From NCBI RefSeq assembly GCF_040546765.1, contig NZ_JBEPOK010000001.1, forward strand, positions 4,278,001 through 4,342,000: 64,000 nt of DNA, given 5' to 3'. This document shows positions 1-12,331 of this stretch, piece after piece. Under the pieces are notes generated by a model. That model worked only from the letters and a program-made list of their open reading frames with translations. It had not been told where the DNA came from and did no database searches. Both the position numbers and the translations under genes were made by a program. This stretch comes from Arthrobacter sp. OAP107 (lineage in GTDB: Bacteria > Actinomycetota > Actinomycetes > Actinomycetales > Micrococcaceae). Within the stretch, counting starts at the first letter, position 1; each line of letters starts with the position of its first letter.

Positions 1-3926
<3,926 letters not shown>

Positions 3927-4266
3927 AGAAAAACAGACACAACCACCACCCCCGGAAATAACAGGGACAACGGCTGCACAAAATTTGAAACCAGCCAAAA
4001 ACACCAGGCCACACCACGGGGGTGGGCAGCCCGGCACAATCAACCAATTCATAAAAAATCGGTATCAACAAACTTGGCACACTATTGAGTTCTCAAACAA
4101 CAGACACACCCGGCACCACCCAAACCAACGTTCAGGATCGCTCCGGAGCAACTTTTCAAACTTACCCGCTCGCTTCGCCCGAGTCAAACCGGCAGATTTC
4201 GTCCGGCCCAGCCTGTGGCTTCCGGATCACCTTGCCGACTCGCTCCGGGGAGCGGCGCGGAAATAA
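3927..4266 (-). other. rrn leader region
   Basis: Transcribed leader between the rrn promoter and the 16S gene. It contains the conserved leader motif at 4072-4100 (TTGTTTGAGAACTCAATAG on the minus strand) and several short GC hairpins. No protein-coding gene is credible here. Confidence 0.6.
4072..4100 (-). promoter_or_regulatory. rrn leader motif (16S copy)
   Basis: The minus strand reads TTGTTTGAGAACTCAATAG followed by TGTGCCAAGT. It matches the spacer copy at 1985-2020 over the first 13 bases. It is probably an antitermination or processing signal for pre-16S RNA, by family analogy. Confidence 0.55.
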
Positions 4267-4295
4267 ACTCTACCACTACATCGGCGGAATGCCAA
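4267..4295 (-). promoter_or_regulatory. Candidate rrn promoter
   Basis: On the minus strand TTGGCA (4290-4295) and TAGAGT (4267-4272) are separated by exactly 17 bases, a good vegetative sigma-70-type promoter. It lies about 340 bases upstream of 16S and just downstream of the glgB terminator. The same -10 hexamer, TAGAGT, occurs in the candidate tRNA-Thr promoter at 36001-36006. The transcription start would fall near 4260. Confidence 0.55.
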
Positions 4296-4315
4296 CTGCA
4301 CCAACGCAACGCTGG

Positions 4316-4351
4316 GGAAGGCCCGGAATCCCAAGGGTTTCCGGGCCTTCC
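4316..4351 (-). terminator. Hairpin terminator after glgB
   Basis: Perfect 13-bp inverted repeat GGAAGGCCCGGAA / TTCCGGGCCTTCC with a 10-nt loop, placed between the glgB stop and the rrn promoter. It lacks a strong U-tract, as is common in high-GC actinobacteria. Confidence 0.65.
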
Positions 4352-4389
4352 TTCCAGTAGACCGCCACGGTAGCGGCCACCGCGGAGAC

Positions 4390-6453
4390 TTAGACGAGCG
4401 GGCCGCCGGGCAGAGCCGACTTCCCCGTCTCTCCGGCCGGCGCAGTACCAGCCGGGGCCGCATCATGGGGCTCAGCACTCGCCGGCTCAGTACCCGCCGG
4501 CTCCGCCCGAGTCGGTCCAGCACTCTTCGGTTCAGCAGCCCGCGTCTCGGCAGCCCGGGTCTCAGCAGCCGTCGGTCCGGCAAAGATGGATCCGGCTTCG
4601 GTGGCTTTGGCCTTGGCTGCGGCGGGGGTGGTGATCACGCTGGAATCAGACGGGCGGAAGTAGGCGGCGCCCAGCGGAGGCAGCGTAACCGTGAGGGTGG
4701 CCGGCTGGCCGTCGATGCCCTCGTCCTCCGCGGCCAGCGTGCCGCCGTTGAGGACGCCCGATCCGCCGTAGACCTCGGAGTCGGTGTTCAGCACCTCGGT
4801 CCAGGCCCCCGCGGACGGCACGCCCAGTGCGTAATCCTTGTGCGGGCCGCCGGAGAAGTTGACGGCACAGACCAGCGGGTTGCCCTCGGTGTCCCAGCGG
4901 ACAAAGGTGAGGACGTTGCGGTCGGCGTCGGCTCCGTTGATCCACTGGAACCCGCCCGGTTCGTTGTCCCGCGAGTAGAGGGCCGGCGTCGACTTGTACA
5001 GTTCGTTGAGGTCCTTGAGCAGCATCTGGATGCCCCGGTGCGCCGGGATGTCGGCGAGCCACCAGTCGAGGCCGTGCTGTTCGGACCATTCGGCTTCCTG
5101 GCCGAATTCGGTGCCCATGAAGATGAGCTGCTTGCCCGGGTGCGCCCACTGGTAGCCGAGGAAGGCGCGGAGGTTGGCCAGCTGCTGCCAGCGGTCGCCG
5201 GGCATCTTGCGGAGCATGGAGCCCTTGCCGTGGACGACTTCGTCGTGGCTGATGGGCAGCAGGAAGTTCTCGGTGAAGGCGTAGACCATGGAGAACGTGA
5301 CCGTGCCGTGATGCCACTTGCGGTTGACCGGGTCCTCGGAGGCGTACTTGAGCGAGTCGTGCATCCAGCCCATGTTCCACTTCAGGCCGAAGCCGAGGCC
5401 GCCCTGGCTGGTGGGCGCGGTGACGCCCGGGAACGCCGTAGACTCCTCGGCGATCATCACGGCGCCGGGGTGGGTCTTGTAGACCGTGGCGTTGGCCTCC
5501 TGGAGGAAGGAGATGGCCTCCAGGTTCTCGCGGCCGCCGAAACGGTTGGGCTGCCACTGGCCGTGCTCCCGGGAGTAGTCCAGGTACAGCATGGACGCGA
5601 CCGCGTCCACGCGCAGGCCGTCAATGTGGAACTCGTCGAGCCAGTACAGCGCGTTGGCCACGAGGAAGTTCCGGACTTCGGTGCGGCCGAAGTCGAAGAT
5701 GAGGGTGCCCCAGTCCGGATGCTCGCCCAGGTTCGGGTCAGCGTGTTCGTAAAGTGCCTGACCGTCAAACTGCGCCAGGGCCCAGTTGTCCTTCGGGAAG
5801 TGTGCCGGCACCCAGTCCAGGATCACGCCGATGCCAGCCTGGTGGAGGGAATCCACCAGGAAGCGGAACTCGTCCGGATGCCCGAAGCGGGACGTTGGCG
5901 CGTAGTAGGAAGTCACCTGGTAGCCCCAGGAGCCCCCGAAGGGGTGTTCGGCCACCGGCATGAACTCGACGTGGCTGAACCCGAGCCACTTCACGTACTC
6001 CACGAGTTCCTTGGCCAGCTCGCGGTAGCTGAGCCCCAGCCGCCACGATCCCAGGTGGACCTCGTAGACGCTCATCGGCGAGTTGTGCGGATCCCGGGCG
6101 GCCCGCTCCTTCATCCAGTCCACGTCCTGGAACCGGTAGTGGGACTCGACAACCCTCGAGGCGGTGAGCGGTGGCACCTCGGTGCCGAAGGCCAGCGGGT
6201 CGGCCTTCTCCACCCAGTAGCCGCCCTTGGTCTTGATTTCGTACTTGTAGCAGGCGCCGGCCGGGACGCCCGGGATGAACAGTTCCCAGACGCCCGAGGA
6301 GCCGAGGGACCGCAGCGAGTTTTCCCGCCCGTCCCAGGCGTTGAAGTCGCCCTTGACCCGGACCGCTTCGGCGTTCGGGGCCCACACGGCAAAGGACACG
6401 CCGTCAATGTCGCCCATCGAGGACTTGTAGTGCTGCACGTGGGCGCCCAGCAC
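4390..6453 (-). CDS. glgB: 1,4-alpha-glucan branching enzyme, main part (5' end separated by frameshift)
   Basis: GlgB cleaves alpha-1,4 glucan and transfers the segment to an alpha-1,6 position in glycogen synthesis. This open frame covers the second N-terminal (CBM48) module and the GH13 barrel. Visible signatures are HIDGLRVDAVASMLY (nucleophile Asp), VMIAEESTAFPG (acid Glu) and ISHDEVVHGKGSM. The first N-terminal module is encoded just upstream in another frame (6480-6856), so the gene appears broken by one base near 6474-6478. The last ~80 residues are an unusual Ala/Glu/Pro-rich tail with AETRA repeats. It follows maltokinase in the glgE-treS-mak order, fitting the GlgE pathway. If the frameshift is an error, the enzyme forms one polypeptide with maltokinase. 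Confidence 0.88.
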   Translation of the reverse strand: MLGAHVQHYKSSMGDIDGVSFAVWAPNAEAVRVKGDFNAWDGRENSLRSLGSSGVWELFIPGVPAGACYKYEIKTKGGYWVEKADPLAFGTEVPPLTASRVVESHYRFQDVDWMKERAARDPHNSPMSVYEVHLGSWRLGLSYRELAKELVEYVKWLGFSHVEFMPVAEHPFGGSWGYQVTSYYAPTSRFGHPDEFRFLVDSLHQAGIGVILDWVPAHFPKDNWALAQFDGQALYEHADPNLGEHPDWGTLIFDFGRTEVRNFLVANALYWLDEFHIDGLRVDAVASMLYLDYSREHGQWQPNRFGGRENLEAISFLQEANATVYKTHPGAVMIAEESTAFPGVTAPTSQGGLGFGLKWNMGWMHDSLKYASEDPVNRKWHHGTVTFSMVYAFTENFLLPISHDEVVHGKGSMLRKMPGDRWQQLANLRAFLGYQWAHPGKQLIFMGTEFGQEAEWSEQHGLDWWLADIPAHRGIQMLLKDLNELYKSTPALYSRDNEPGGFQWINGADADRNVLTFVRWDTEGNPLVCAVNFSGGPHKDYALGVPSAGAWTEVLNTDSEVYGGSGVLNGGTLAAEDEGIDGQPATLTVTLPPLGAAYFRPSDSSVITTPAAAKAKATEAGSIFAGPTAAETRAAETRAAEPKSAGPTRAEPAGTEPASAEPHDAAPAGTAPAGETGKSALPGGPLV

Positions 6454-8332
6454 GGTCCAGAGCTTCTCGTGGCGGTCCTTCGCCGATCAGGTGCAGGTCC
6501 ACTTCGCCCACGGTGGGCAGGTAGCGGTACGGATCGTCCACCGTTACCGGCTCGGCGCCCTCGTAGGTCACCTCAAGGCGGTAGTCCGGCACGTGGCCGT
6601 GCTGCAGCGGCTCGAGTACCGCCACCCAGACACCTTCGGCCTCGTGGGTCATGGGCACGGTTCCGGCCTGGGTCACCACGTTGACCGCTTCTGCCAGATG
6701 CTTGACGGTGCGGATGGTTACGTGACCGTAGTCGTCCAAATGGGCACCAAGCACCGAGTGCGGGGCGTGGTGTTCACCGGCCGCGACGCGTGAGAGCGTG
6801 TGCGCGTCCACGTGCAACGGTGCGTGGGGGCTGTCGGTGTGTGCAGAGCCTGTCATGTTCTTACCTTCCGCTGCTGCTCCGGCCGGTTCGCCGGAGCTTT
6901 TAGTGCTGAGGAGCCGCCTGGCCGCATTCACCGGAATGGCCAACCAGCCCGGCCGGTTGCGCAACTCGTACACGACTTCGTAGAGCGCCTTATCCAGCCA
7001 CAATGCCACAAAGAGCGGCGAATTACGGTCCACCGTTCCGGGAGTTACTTCCGCGTAACCTGCCAGGAAGGCCTCGGTGCAGTCGTCCACCCAGGATTCC
7101 GGGACACGGACGCCGGGCTGTTCCCGTTCGGCGGCGCCGGCCGCGTAGTCAAAGGAGCGAAGCATTCCCGTCACGTCCCGGAGCGGGTCGTCGGGGAAGT
7201 TGCGCTCGGAGATTGGCCGCAGCGGCTCCCCTTCGAAGTCGAGGATGGCCCACCGGTCGTGGCCGCCCTCGGCGCCCGGGACCTGGAGGATCTGGCCAAG
7301 GTGGAGGTCGCCGTGGATGCGCTGAAGCGCGCCCGCCGGGGTGCCTTCGAGCCTGCTGAGCAGGCGTTCCAGCCCTTCCTCGTAAGGTCCGACGGCGGGT
7401 CCCGCCTCCGCCCACATCTGACGCACGCGCTTAGCTACTCCGGGCGCAATATCCGCGCCGGGAACCGCTTCGGCCGAGACACCCAGCGTCTCGGCGAGCC
7501 GGCGGTGGACGGTCGCCGTCGCATGGCCAAGGGCATGCGCCTCGGCCGTGAAGTCCGCTCCCCCGGCGGCCGCGTCGACGGCCAGCCGCCACGCGTCCCG
7601 GCCGCCGGCCAGGAATTCGTGGGCCACTGCCAGTTCACCCTGGACCGGTCCGCCCGATGCGGATCCGCCCGTGCCTTGGGTAGGGGGAAGTTGGCCCTGG
7701 GGGTACCACTCGGCCGTGACCCAGCCCAGCGTGGCCGGGACCTCCTCGGTGCGGGCGGCGGACAGCGCGGCGCCGACCTCCACCTCCGGGTTTCGCCCGG
7801 CCGACAGCACACGGAAGAATTTCACGATCGCCGCGGAGCCGCCGTCGTCCACTATCACCGAGGTGTTCGACTGTTCGCCGGACAGGACCCGGACTGTTCC
7901 CGTGGCCTGCGGCAGCGGCCGGGCCGCACCGGAGAGGTGGCCGCTGGCGGTACCGGCCGTTTGCTGTGTCCGGATCAGGCCCATCCAGGCCCCGATGAAG
8001 GCGGGGTCGTGGACGGCGTCGTAGACCCAGCGGTGCCCCAGTTCGGCGTCGTCGCTTTCGCCAATCAGGGCCCGTTCCGCGCCGGCCAACGGCTGGCTGC
8101 GGTAGCTGAGCGGGATCTGCACAACGTCGGTGCGGGAGCCGCCGTCGGCCGTTTTGGACTCGACGGAGGCGAGGAACACCTCCAGGCTGGCCTGGCCGGT
8201 AGCGTCCTCGAGGACCAGGCCGCCCACAGGCGTCAGGGTGAAGTCCGGGGTCTTCACCGGGAACCACCTCTGGGCCGGCAGCCAGTCGCGGAGCAGGTGC
8301 TCAAGTGTGGGTGTCAGTGTGGTTTGGGTCAT
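6404..8332 (-). CDS. mak: Maltokinase, in frame with the N-terminal domain of GlgB
   Basis: Maltokinase (Mak/Pep2) phosphorylates maltose to maltose-1-phosphate, the GlgE substrate. The kinase spans about residues 1-475, with the phosphotransferase motif IHGDLHLGQ and the metal-binding AILDFEGEP. No stop precedes the GlgB start region: the frame passes a GGAAGG ribosome site and ATG at 6856, then encodes GlgB module N1 (SVLGAHLDDYGHVTIR) until it goes out of frame near 6476 and ends at 6404. Start chosen: ATG 8332, one base after the treS stop and preceded by AGGG; a TTG at 8344 would overlap treS. Either this is a natural Mak-GlgB fusion of about 1,313 residues broken by one indel, or mak lost its own stop: a TAA lies in another frame at the ribosome site. 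Confidence 0.85.
   Translation of the reverse strand: MTQTTLTPTLEHLLRDWLPAQRWFPVKTPDFTLTPVGGLVLEDATGQASLEVFLASVESKTADGGSRTDVVQIPLSYRSQPLAGAERALIGESDDAELGHRWVYDAVHDPAFIGAWMGLIRTQQTAGTASGHLSGAARPLPQATGTVRVLSGEQSNTSVIVDDGGSAAIVKFFRVLSAGRNPEVEVGAALSAARTEEVPATLGWVTAEWYPQGQLPPTQGTGGSASGGPVQGELAVAHEFLAGGRDAWRLAVDAAAGGADFTAEAHALGHATATVHRRLAETLGVSAEAVPGADIAPGVAKRVRQMWAEAGPAVGPYEEGLERLLSRLEGTPAGALQRIHGDLHLGQILQVPGAEGGHDRWAILDFEGEPLRPISERNFPDDPLRDVTGMLRSFDYAAGAAEREQPGVRVPESWVDDCTEAFLAGYAEVTPGTVDRNSPLFVALWLDKALYEVVYELRNRPGWLAIPVNAARRLLSTKSSGEPAGAAAEGKNMTGSAHTDSPHAPLHVDAHTLSRVAAGEHHAPHSVLGAHLDDYGHVTIRTVKHLAEAVNVVTQAGTVPMTHEAEGVWVAVLEPLQHGHVPDYRLEVTYEGAEPVTVDDPYRYLPTVGEVDLHLIGEGPPREALDRAGRPRAALQVLDGRH
6474..6478 (-). 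other. Frameshift site separating mak/glgB N-terminus from glgB body
   Basis: Upstream frame: residues ...VGEVDLHLIGEG then nonsense; downstream frame resumes as RHEKLWTVLGAHVQHYK. Removing one base from GGACC (minus strand) joins the two perfectly. From 8332 to 4390 the span is 3,943 bases, one more than a multiple of three, so a single extra base explains the break. Confidence 0.75.
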
Positions 8333-8333
8333 C

Positions 8334-10130
8334 TCATCCCTCAATCGACAGTATCGGCATCGCTTGGGTAAAGGGTGCGGCGGGGTTGGAGGTGGCGGAC
8401 CGCAGTCGCAGCCAGAAGAAGTCGTGGCTGCCGAGCGTCAGCGTCAGATGTCCGTCCTCGCCGATGCCGGGAAAGGGCTGGCCGCCGAAGACGTCCCGCA
8501 GGCCCCGGCCCGAGAAGTCCGGAAGCCTCAGGGTGGAGGACACCGGGTGTTGGGAAAGGTTGAAGACGCAGAGGATGGATTCGGCCGGTTCGCCCGCTGC
8601 GTTGCCTTCCGGCAGTTCGCGGAGATACGCCAGCACCACTTCGTGGTCGGCCTCCACATGCTTGAACGCCCCGAGCCCGAACGCCGGGTGGTTTTTCCGC
8701 ACACTGAGGATCTGCCGGGTCCACCGCAGCAGCGATCCGGAGTGTGCGGCCTCGGCCTCAACATTGGCCATGGCGTAGTTGTAGACCAGCGACTGGATCA
8801 CCGGGAGGTACAGCTTGCCGGGGTCGGCGTTGGAGAAGCCGGCGTTGCGGTCGGGGTTCCACTGCATGGGGGTGCGGACGGCGTCACGGTCTTCGAGCCA
8901 GATGTTGTCGCCCATGCCGATCTCGTCACCGTAGTACAGGAACGGGCTGCCCGGCAGGGACAGCAGCAGGGCGTTGATGAGCTCGATTTCCGCCCGGGAG
9001 TTGTCCAGCAGCGGGGCCAGCCTGCGCCGGATGCCGATGTTGGCCCGCATGCGCGGGTCCGGCGCGTACCAGCCGAGCATGGCCGCCCGCTCATCGGCGG
9101 TGACCATCTCCAGCGTCAGCTCGTCGTGGTTGCGCAGGAACGTGCCCCACTGCGCACCTTCCGGAATGTCCGGCGTATCGTGCATGGTCTCGATGATCGG
9201 CGCGGCCTTCTGGTCACGCAGCGCGTAGTACAGCCGCGGCATGATCGGGAAGTGGAAGGCCATGTGGCATTCCGGTTCCTCCGCGGTGCCGAAGTACTCC
9301 ACCACCTCGTTGGGGGGCTGGTTGGCCTCGGCGATGATCACCCGGCCCGGGTAGCTTTCATCGACCATCTTCCGCAGCTGGCGCAGGAATTCGTGCGTCG
9401 CCGGGAGATTTTCGCAGTTGGTCCCCTCCTCCTCGAAGAGGTACGGGATGGCGTCCGCCCGGAACCCGTCGATCCCCTGGTCGAGCCAGAACCGCACGAC
9501 GTCGAATACGGCATCGATGACCTTGGGGTTCTCGAAGTTCAGGTCAGGCTGGTGGCTGAAGAACCGGTGCCAGAAGAACTGCCGCCGGATCGGATCGAAG
9601 GACCAGTTGGATTCCTCCGTATCCACGAAGATGATGCGCGCGTCCTGGTATTTCTCGTCCGTGTCACTCCACACATAGAAGTCGCCGAAGGGGCCGTCCG
9701 GGTCCTTCCGGGACTCCTGGAACCAGGGGTGCTGGTCCGATGTGTGGTTCAGCGGGAGGTCGATGATGACCCGGACGCCGCGGGCATGCGCCTCGGCCAC
9801 CAGCCGCTTGAAGTCGCTGATGGTCCCGAACTCGTCCAGGACGGAGTTGTAATCCGAGATGTCATACCCGCCGTCCCGGAGGGGTGACTGGAAGAACGGC
9901 GGCAGCCACAGGCAGTCCACCCCCAGCCACTGCAGGTAGTCGAGCTTCTCGATCAGCCCGTGGAAGTCGCCCGAGCCGTCACCGTTGGCGTCCGCAAAGC
10001 CCCGGACCAGCACTTCATAAAACACCGCTTTCCGGTACCACAGCGGATCATGCTGCAACCCGGGCGCACTGAGCTCGAACGTGCTCTTGGGGGTGAAGTG
10101 CTGGAAGGGGCTCTGCGGACTGAAGGTCAC
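8334..10130 (-). CDS. treS: Maltose alpha-D-glucosyltransferase / trehalose synthase
   Basis: TreS interconverts trehalose and maltose and here supplies maltose to the GlgE pathway. It is a 598-residue GH13 protein, the usual length for a stand-alone TreS. The N-terminal motif is FYEVLVRGFADANGDGSGDF, followed by GVDCLWLPPFFQSPLRDGGY; catalytic regions are GIDGFRADAIPYLFEEEG (nucleophile Asp), VIIAEANQPP (Glu) and FLRNHDELTLE. Start GTG 10130 has GGAGG 11 bases upstream. It sits 6 bases after glgE and 1 base before maltokinase, so all are probably one transcript. Confidence 0.95.
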   Translation of the reverse strand: MTFSPQSPFQHFTPKSTFELSAPGLQHDPLWYRKAVFYEVLVRGFADANGDGSGDFHGLIEKLDYLQWLGVDCLWLPPFFQSPLRDGGYDISDYNSVLDEFGTISDFKRLVAEAHARGVRVIIDLPLNHTSDQHPWFQESRKDPDGPFGDFYVWSDTDEKYQDARIIFVDTEESNWSFDPIRRQFFWHRFFSHQPDLNFENPKVIDAVFDVVRFWLDQGIDGFRADAIPYLFEEEGTNCENLPATHEFLRQLRKMVDESYPGRVIIAEANQPPNEVVEYFGTAEEPECHMAFHFPIMPRLYYALRDQKAAPIIETMHDTPDIPEGAQWGTFLRNHDELTLEMVTADERAAMLGWYAPDPRMRANIGIRRRLAPLLDNSRAEIELINALLLSLPGSPFLYYGDEIGMGDNIWLEDRDAVRTPMQWNPDRNAGFSNADPGKLYLPVIQSLVYNYAMANVEAEAAHSGSLLRWTRQILSVRKNHPAFGLGAFKHVEADHEVVLAYLRELPEGNAAGEPAESILCVFNLSQHPVSSTLRLPDFSGRGLRDVFGGQPFPGIGEDGHLTLTLGSHDFFWLRLRSATSNPAAPFTQAMPILSIEG

Positions 10131-10136
10131 TGGCGG

Positions 10137-12209
10137 CTACCTCCGGATGCTCAGGATGTGTGCAGGTTCAACATGTGCATCCAGCCTCACGTAGTTGTAC
10201 TCCCCCCATTCCCACGACTCGCCGGAGATGAGGTCATCCACCCAGAACCCGCCGTTGTGGGTGAGGTCGGCCGGGTCGAGGCCCAGCGCAGCCAGGTCCA
10301 AGGACACCATGCCTTCCCGCGCACTGTGCGGGTCCACGTTGACCACCACGATGATGGTGTCCCTCGTGCCGTCCGGCAGCGTCTTGTGCTTGGAGTAGAC
10401 GACGGTGGCGTCATCCGTGCACTGGTGCAGGGTGAGGTTCTGCAGGTCCCCCAGTGCCGGGTGGGCCCTGCGGATTTCGTTCAGCCTGGTGAGGTACGGG
10501 GCGAGGGTGCGGCCGGAGGCGTTGGCGGCCTCCCAGTCGCGGGCCTTGTACTCGAACTTCTCGTTGTCGATGTACTCCTCGGCGCCGGGCCGGGCCACGT
10601 GCTCGTACAGTTCGTAGCCTGCGTACACGCCCCAGAGCGGGCTGGCTGTTGCCGCCAGGGCCGCGCGGATCTTGAACGCGGCCGGCCCGCCGTACTGCAG
10701 GTACTCGGTGAGGATGTCCGGGGTGTTGACGAAGAAGTTGGGCCGGAAGAAGGCCGCCGACTCGTGGCTGACGTGGTGGAAGTACTCCTCCAGCTCCTTC
10801 TTGGTGTTGCGCCACGTGAAGTAGGTGTAGGACTGCTGGAAGCCGGCCCTGCCCAGCGCGTGCATCATGGCGGGGCCGGTGAAGGCCTCGGCGAGGAAGA
10901 CGACGTCGGGGTCCTTCTTGTTCACCTCGGCGATGAGCCACTCCCAGAACCACACCGGCTTGGTGTGCGGGTTGTCCACGCGGAAGATCTTCACGCCGTG
11001 GCTGACCCACAGCCGGACGATGCGCAGGATCTCCTTGGACAGGCCCTCGGGGTCGTTGTCGAAGTTGAGCGGGTAGATGTCCTGGTACTTCTTCGGCGGG
11101 TTCTCGGCGTACGCGATGCTGCCGTCCACGCGGGTGGTAAACCATTCCGGGTGCTCGGTGACCCAGGGGTGGTCCGGGGCTGCCTGGAGCGCCAGGTCGA
11201 GCGCCACTTCGAGGTTGAGCTCATTAGCCCGGGCCACGAAGGCGTCGAAGTCCTCGAAGGTTCCGAGGTCCGGGTGGATGGCGTCGTGCCCGCCCTCCTT
11301 GGCGCCGATGGCCCACGGTGAACCGGGATCGTTCGGGCCGGCTATCAGGGTGTTGTTGGGACCCTTGCGGTGCTGGACGCCGATGGGGTGGATCGGCGGC
11401 ATGTAGATGACGTCGAAGCCCATGCCGGCAACGGCGTCCAGCCGGTTGGCGGCGGTCCGGAAGTTGCCGGAGGTCCAGGCGCCGGTGCCGGGGTCGCGCA
11501 CTGCGCCCTCGGAGCGCGGGAAGAACTCGTACCAGGATCCGCGGCCGGCGCGGTCCCGCTCAACCAGCAGGGGGAACGGTTCGGAGACGGTGACGAGCTC
11601 ACGGATCGGCTCGCGGTCGACGACGGCGGCGACGTCGCGGCTGAAGCCGGCCGCCAGGCGGTCCTCGGATGACAGGGAGCCGTCCGAGAGGATGGTGGCC
11701 GCGGAGCGCAGCGTCTGGCGGTCCGCCTCGTTCCGGGCGGGTTCCTCGGCGGCCTGCGAGAGCAGTGCGGCGCCCTCCGCAAGCATTAGCTCTACGTCGA
11801 TGCCGGCGTCCACCTTGACCTCGGCGTTGTGGTGCCAGGTGCCGTAGCGGTCGTGCCAGGCCTCGATGACGAAGGACCAGTTACCGGTGGAATCAGGGGT
11901 GAGCAGCCCTTCCCACAGGTCGGTTCCCTTACCGCGGTCACCCGACGGCGGCTGCAGACGGGTCCGCTGGCGCTCGTTGCCCTTCGGGTCAAGCAGGACC
12001 GCGCTGACGCCCAGCTGGTCGTGGCCCTCGCGGAAGGACCTGGCGCTGACCACGATTCCTTCGCCGGGCAGCGCCTTGGCCGGGAACTTCCCCCCTTCGA
12101 CAACAGGCTGAACGTCCGTGATTGGGAAACGGCCAAACCGAAGGCCTTCCGTGATCGAAACTTTCGGCGTTTGCTTTGCTGGGGCACTGGTTCGCGTGTT
12201 AGTCGTCAC
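10137..12209 (-). CDS. glgE: Alpha-1,4-glucan:maltose-1-phosphate maltosyltransferase
   Basis: GlgE extends linear alpha-1,4 glucan by adding maltosyl units from maltose-1-phosphate. The 690-residue protein has the expected length and domains: an N-terminal beta/dimerisation region, then a GH13_3 barrel with GVKIFRVDNPHTKPVWFWEW (nucleophile Asp) and DVVFLAEAFTGP (acid Glu), and a C-terminal beta domain. IHPIGVQHRKGPNN is a family signature. It is the first gene of the minus-strand glgE-treS-mak-glgB run and divergent from glgP across a 122-base gap that should hold both promoters. Start GTG 12209. Confidence 0.95.
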   Translation of the reverse strand: MTTNTRTSAPAKQTPKVSITEGLRFGRFPITDVQPVVEGGKFPAKALPGEGIVVSARSFREGHDQLGVSAVLLDPKGNERQRTRLQPPSGDRGKGTDLWEGLLTPDSTGNWSFVIEAWHDRYGTWHHNAEVKVDAGIDVELMLAEGAALLSQAAEEPARNEADRQTLRSAATILSDGSLSSEDRLAAGFSRDVAAVVDREPIRELVTVSEPFPLLVERDRAGRGSWYEFFPRSEGAVRDPGTGAWTSGNFRTAANRLDAVAGMGFDVIYMPPIHPIGVQHRKGPNNTLIAGPNDPGSPWAIGAKEGGHDAIHPDLGTFEDFDAFVARANELNLEVALDLALQAAPDHPWVTEHPEWFTTRVDGSIAYAENPPKKYQDIYPLNFDNDPEGLSKEILRIVRLWVSHGVKIFRVDNPHTKPVWFWEWLIAEVNKKDPDVVFLAEAFTGPAMMHALGRAGFQQSYTYFTWRNTKKELEEYFHHVSHESAAFFRPNFFVNTPDILTEYLQYGGPAAFKIRAALAATASPLWGVYAGYELYEHVARPGAEEYIDNEKFEYKARDWEAANASGRTLAPYLTRLNEIRRAHPALGDLQNLTLHQCTDDATVVYSKHKTLPDGTRDTIIVVVNVDPHSAREGMVSLDLAALGLDPADLTHNGGFWVDDLISGESWEWGEYNYVRLDAHVEPAHILSIRR

Positions 12210-12331
12210 AGGCTCGACGTTAGCGAGAAATGGGGCGGATTGCTAAGCCTGCGAACTTAATTAATGAAGCGATTCGTCATTTACCGGAAAGTAATCAAAA
12301 GCGGTTCCTGCCGTTCACCTAGTCGGTTAGT

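Noticed and set aside
4465..6684. A 739-codon plus-strand frame opposite glgB
   Set aside because: It is the antisense of a clear GH13 gene; high GC opens such frames. Its sequence has no recognisable domain. The same holds for other long antisense frames at 6800-8371, 12281-13606, 33123-35009, 47079-49502, 56831-58387 and 58599-60932.
8332..8344. TTG at 8344 as maltokinase start
   Set aside because: It would overlap treS and ignores the better placed ATG at 8332 with AGGG upstream.
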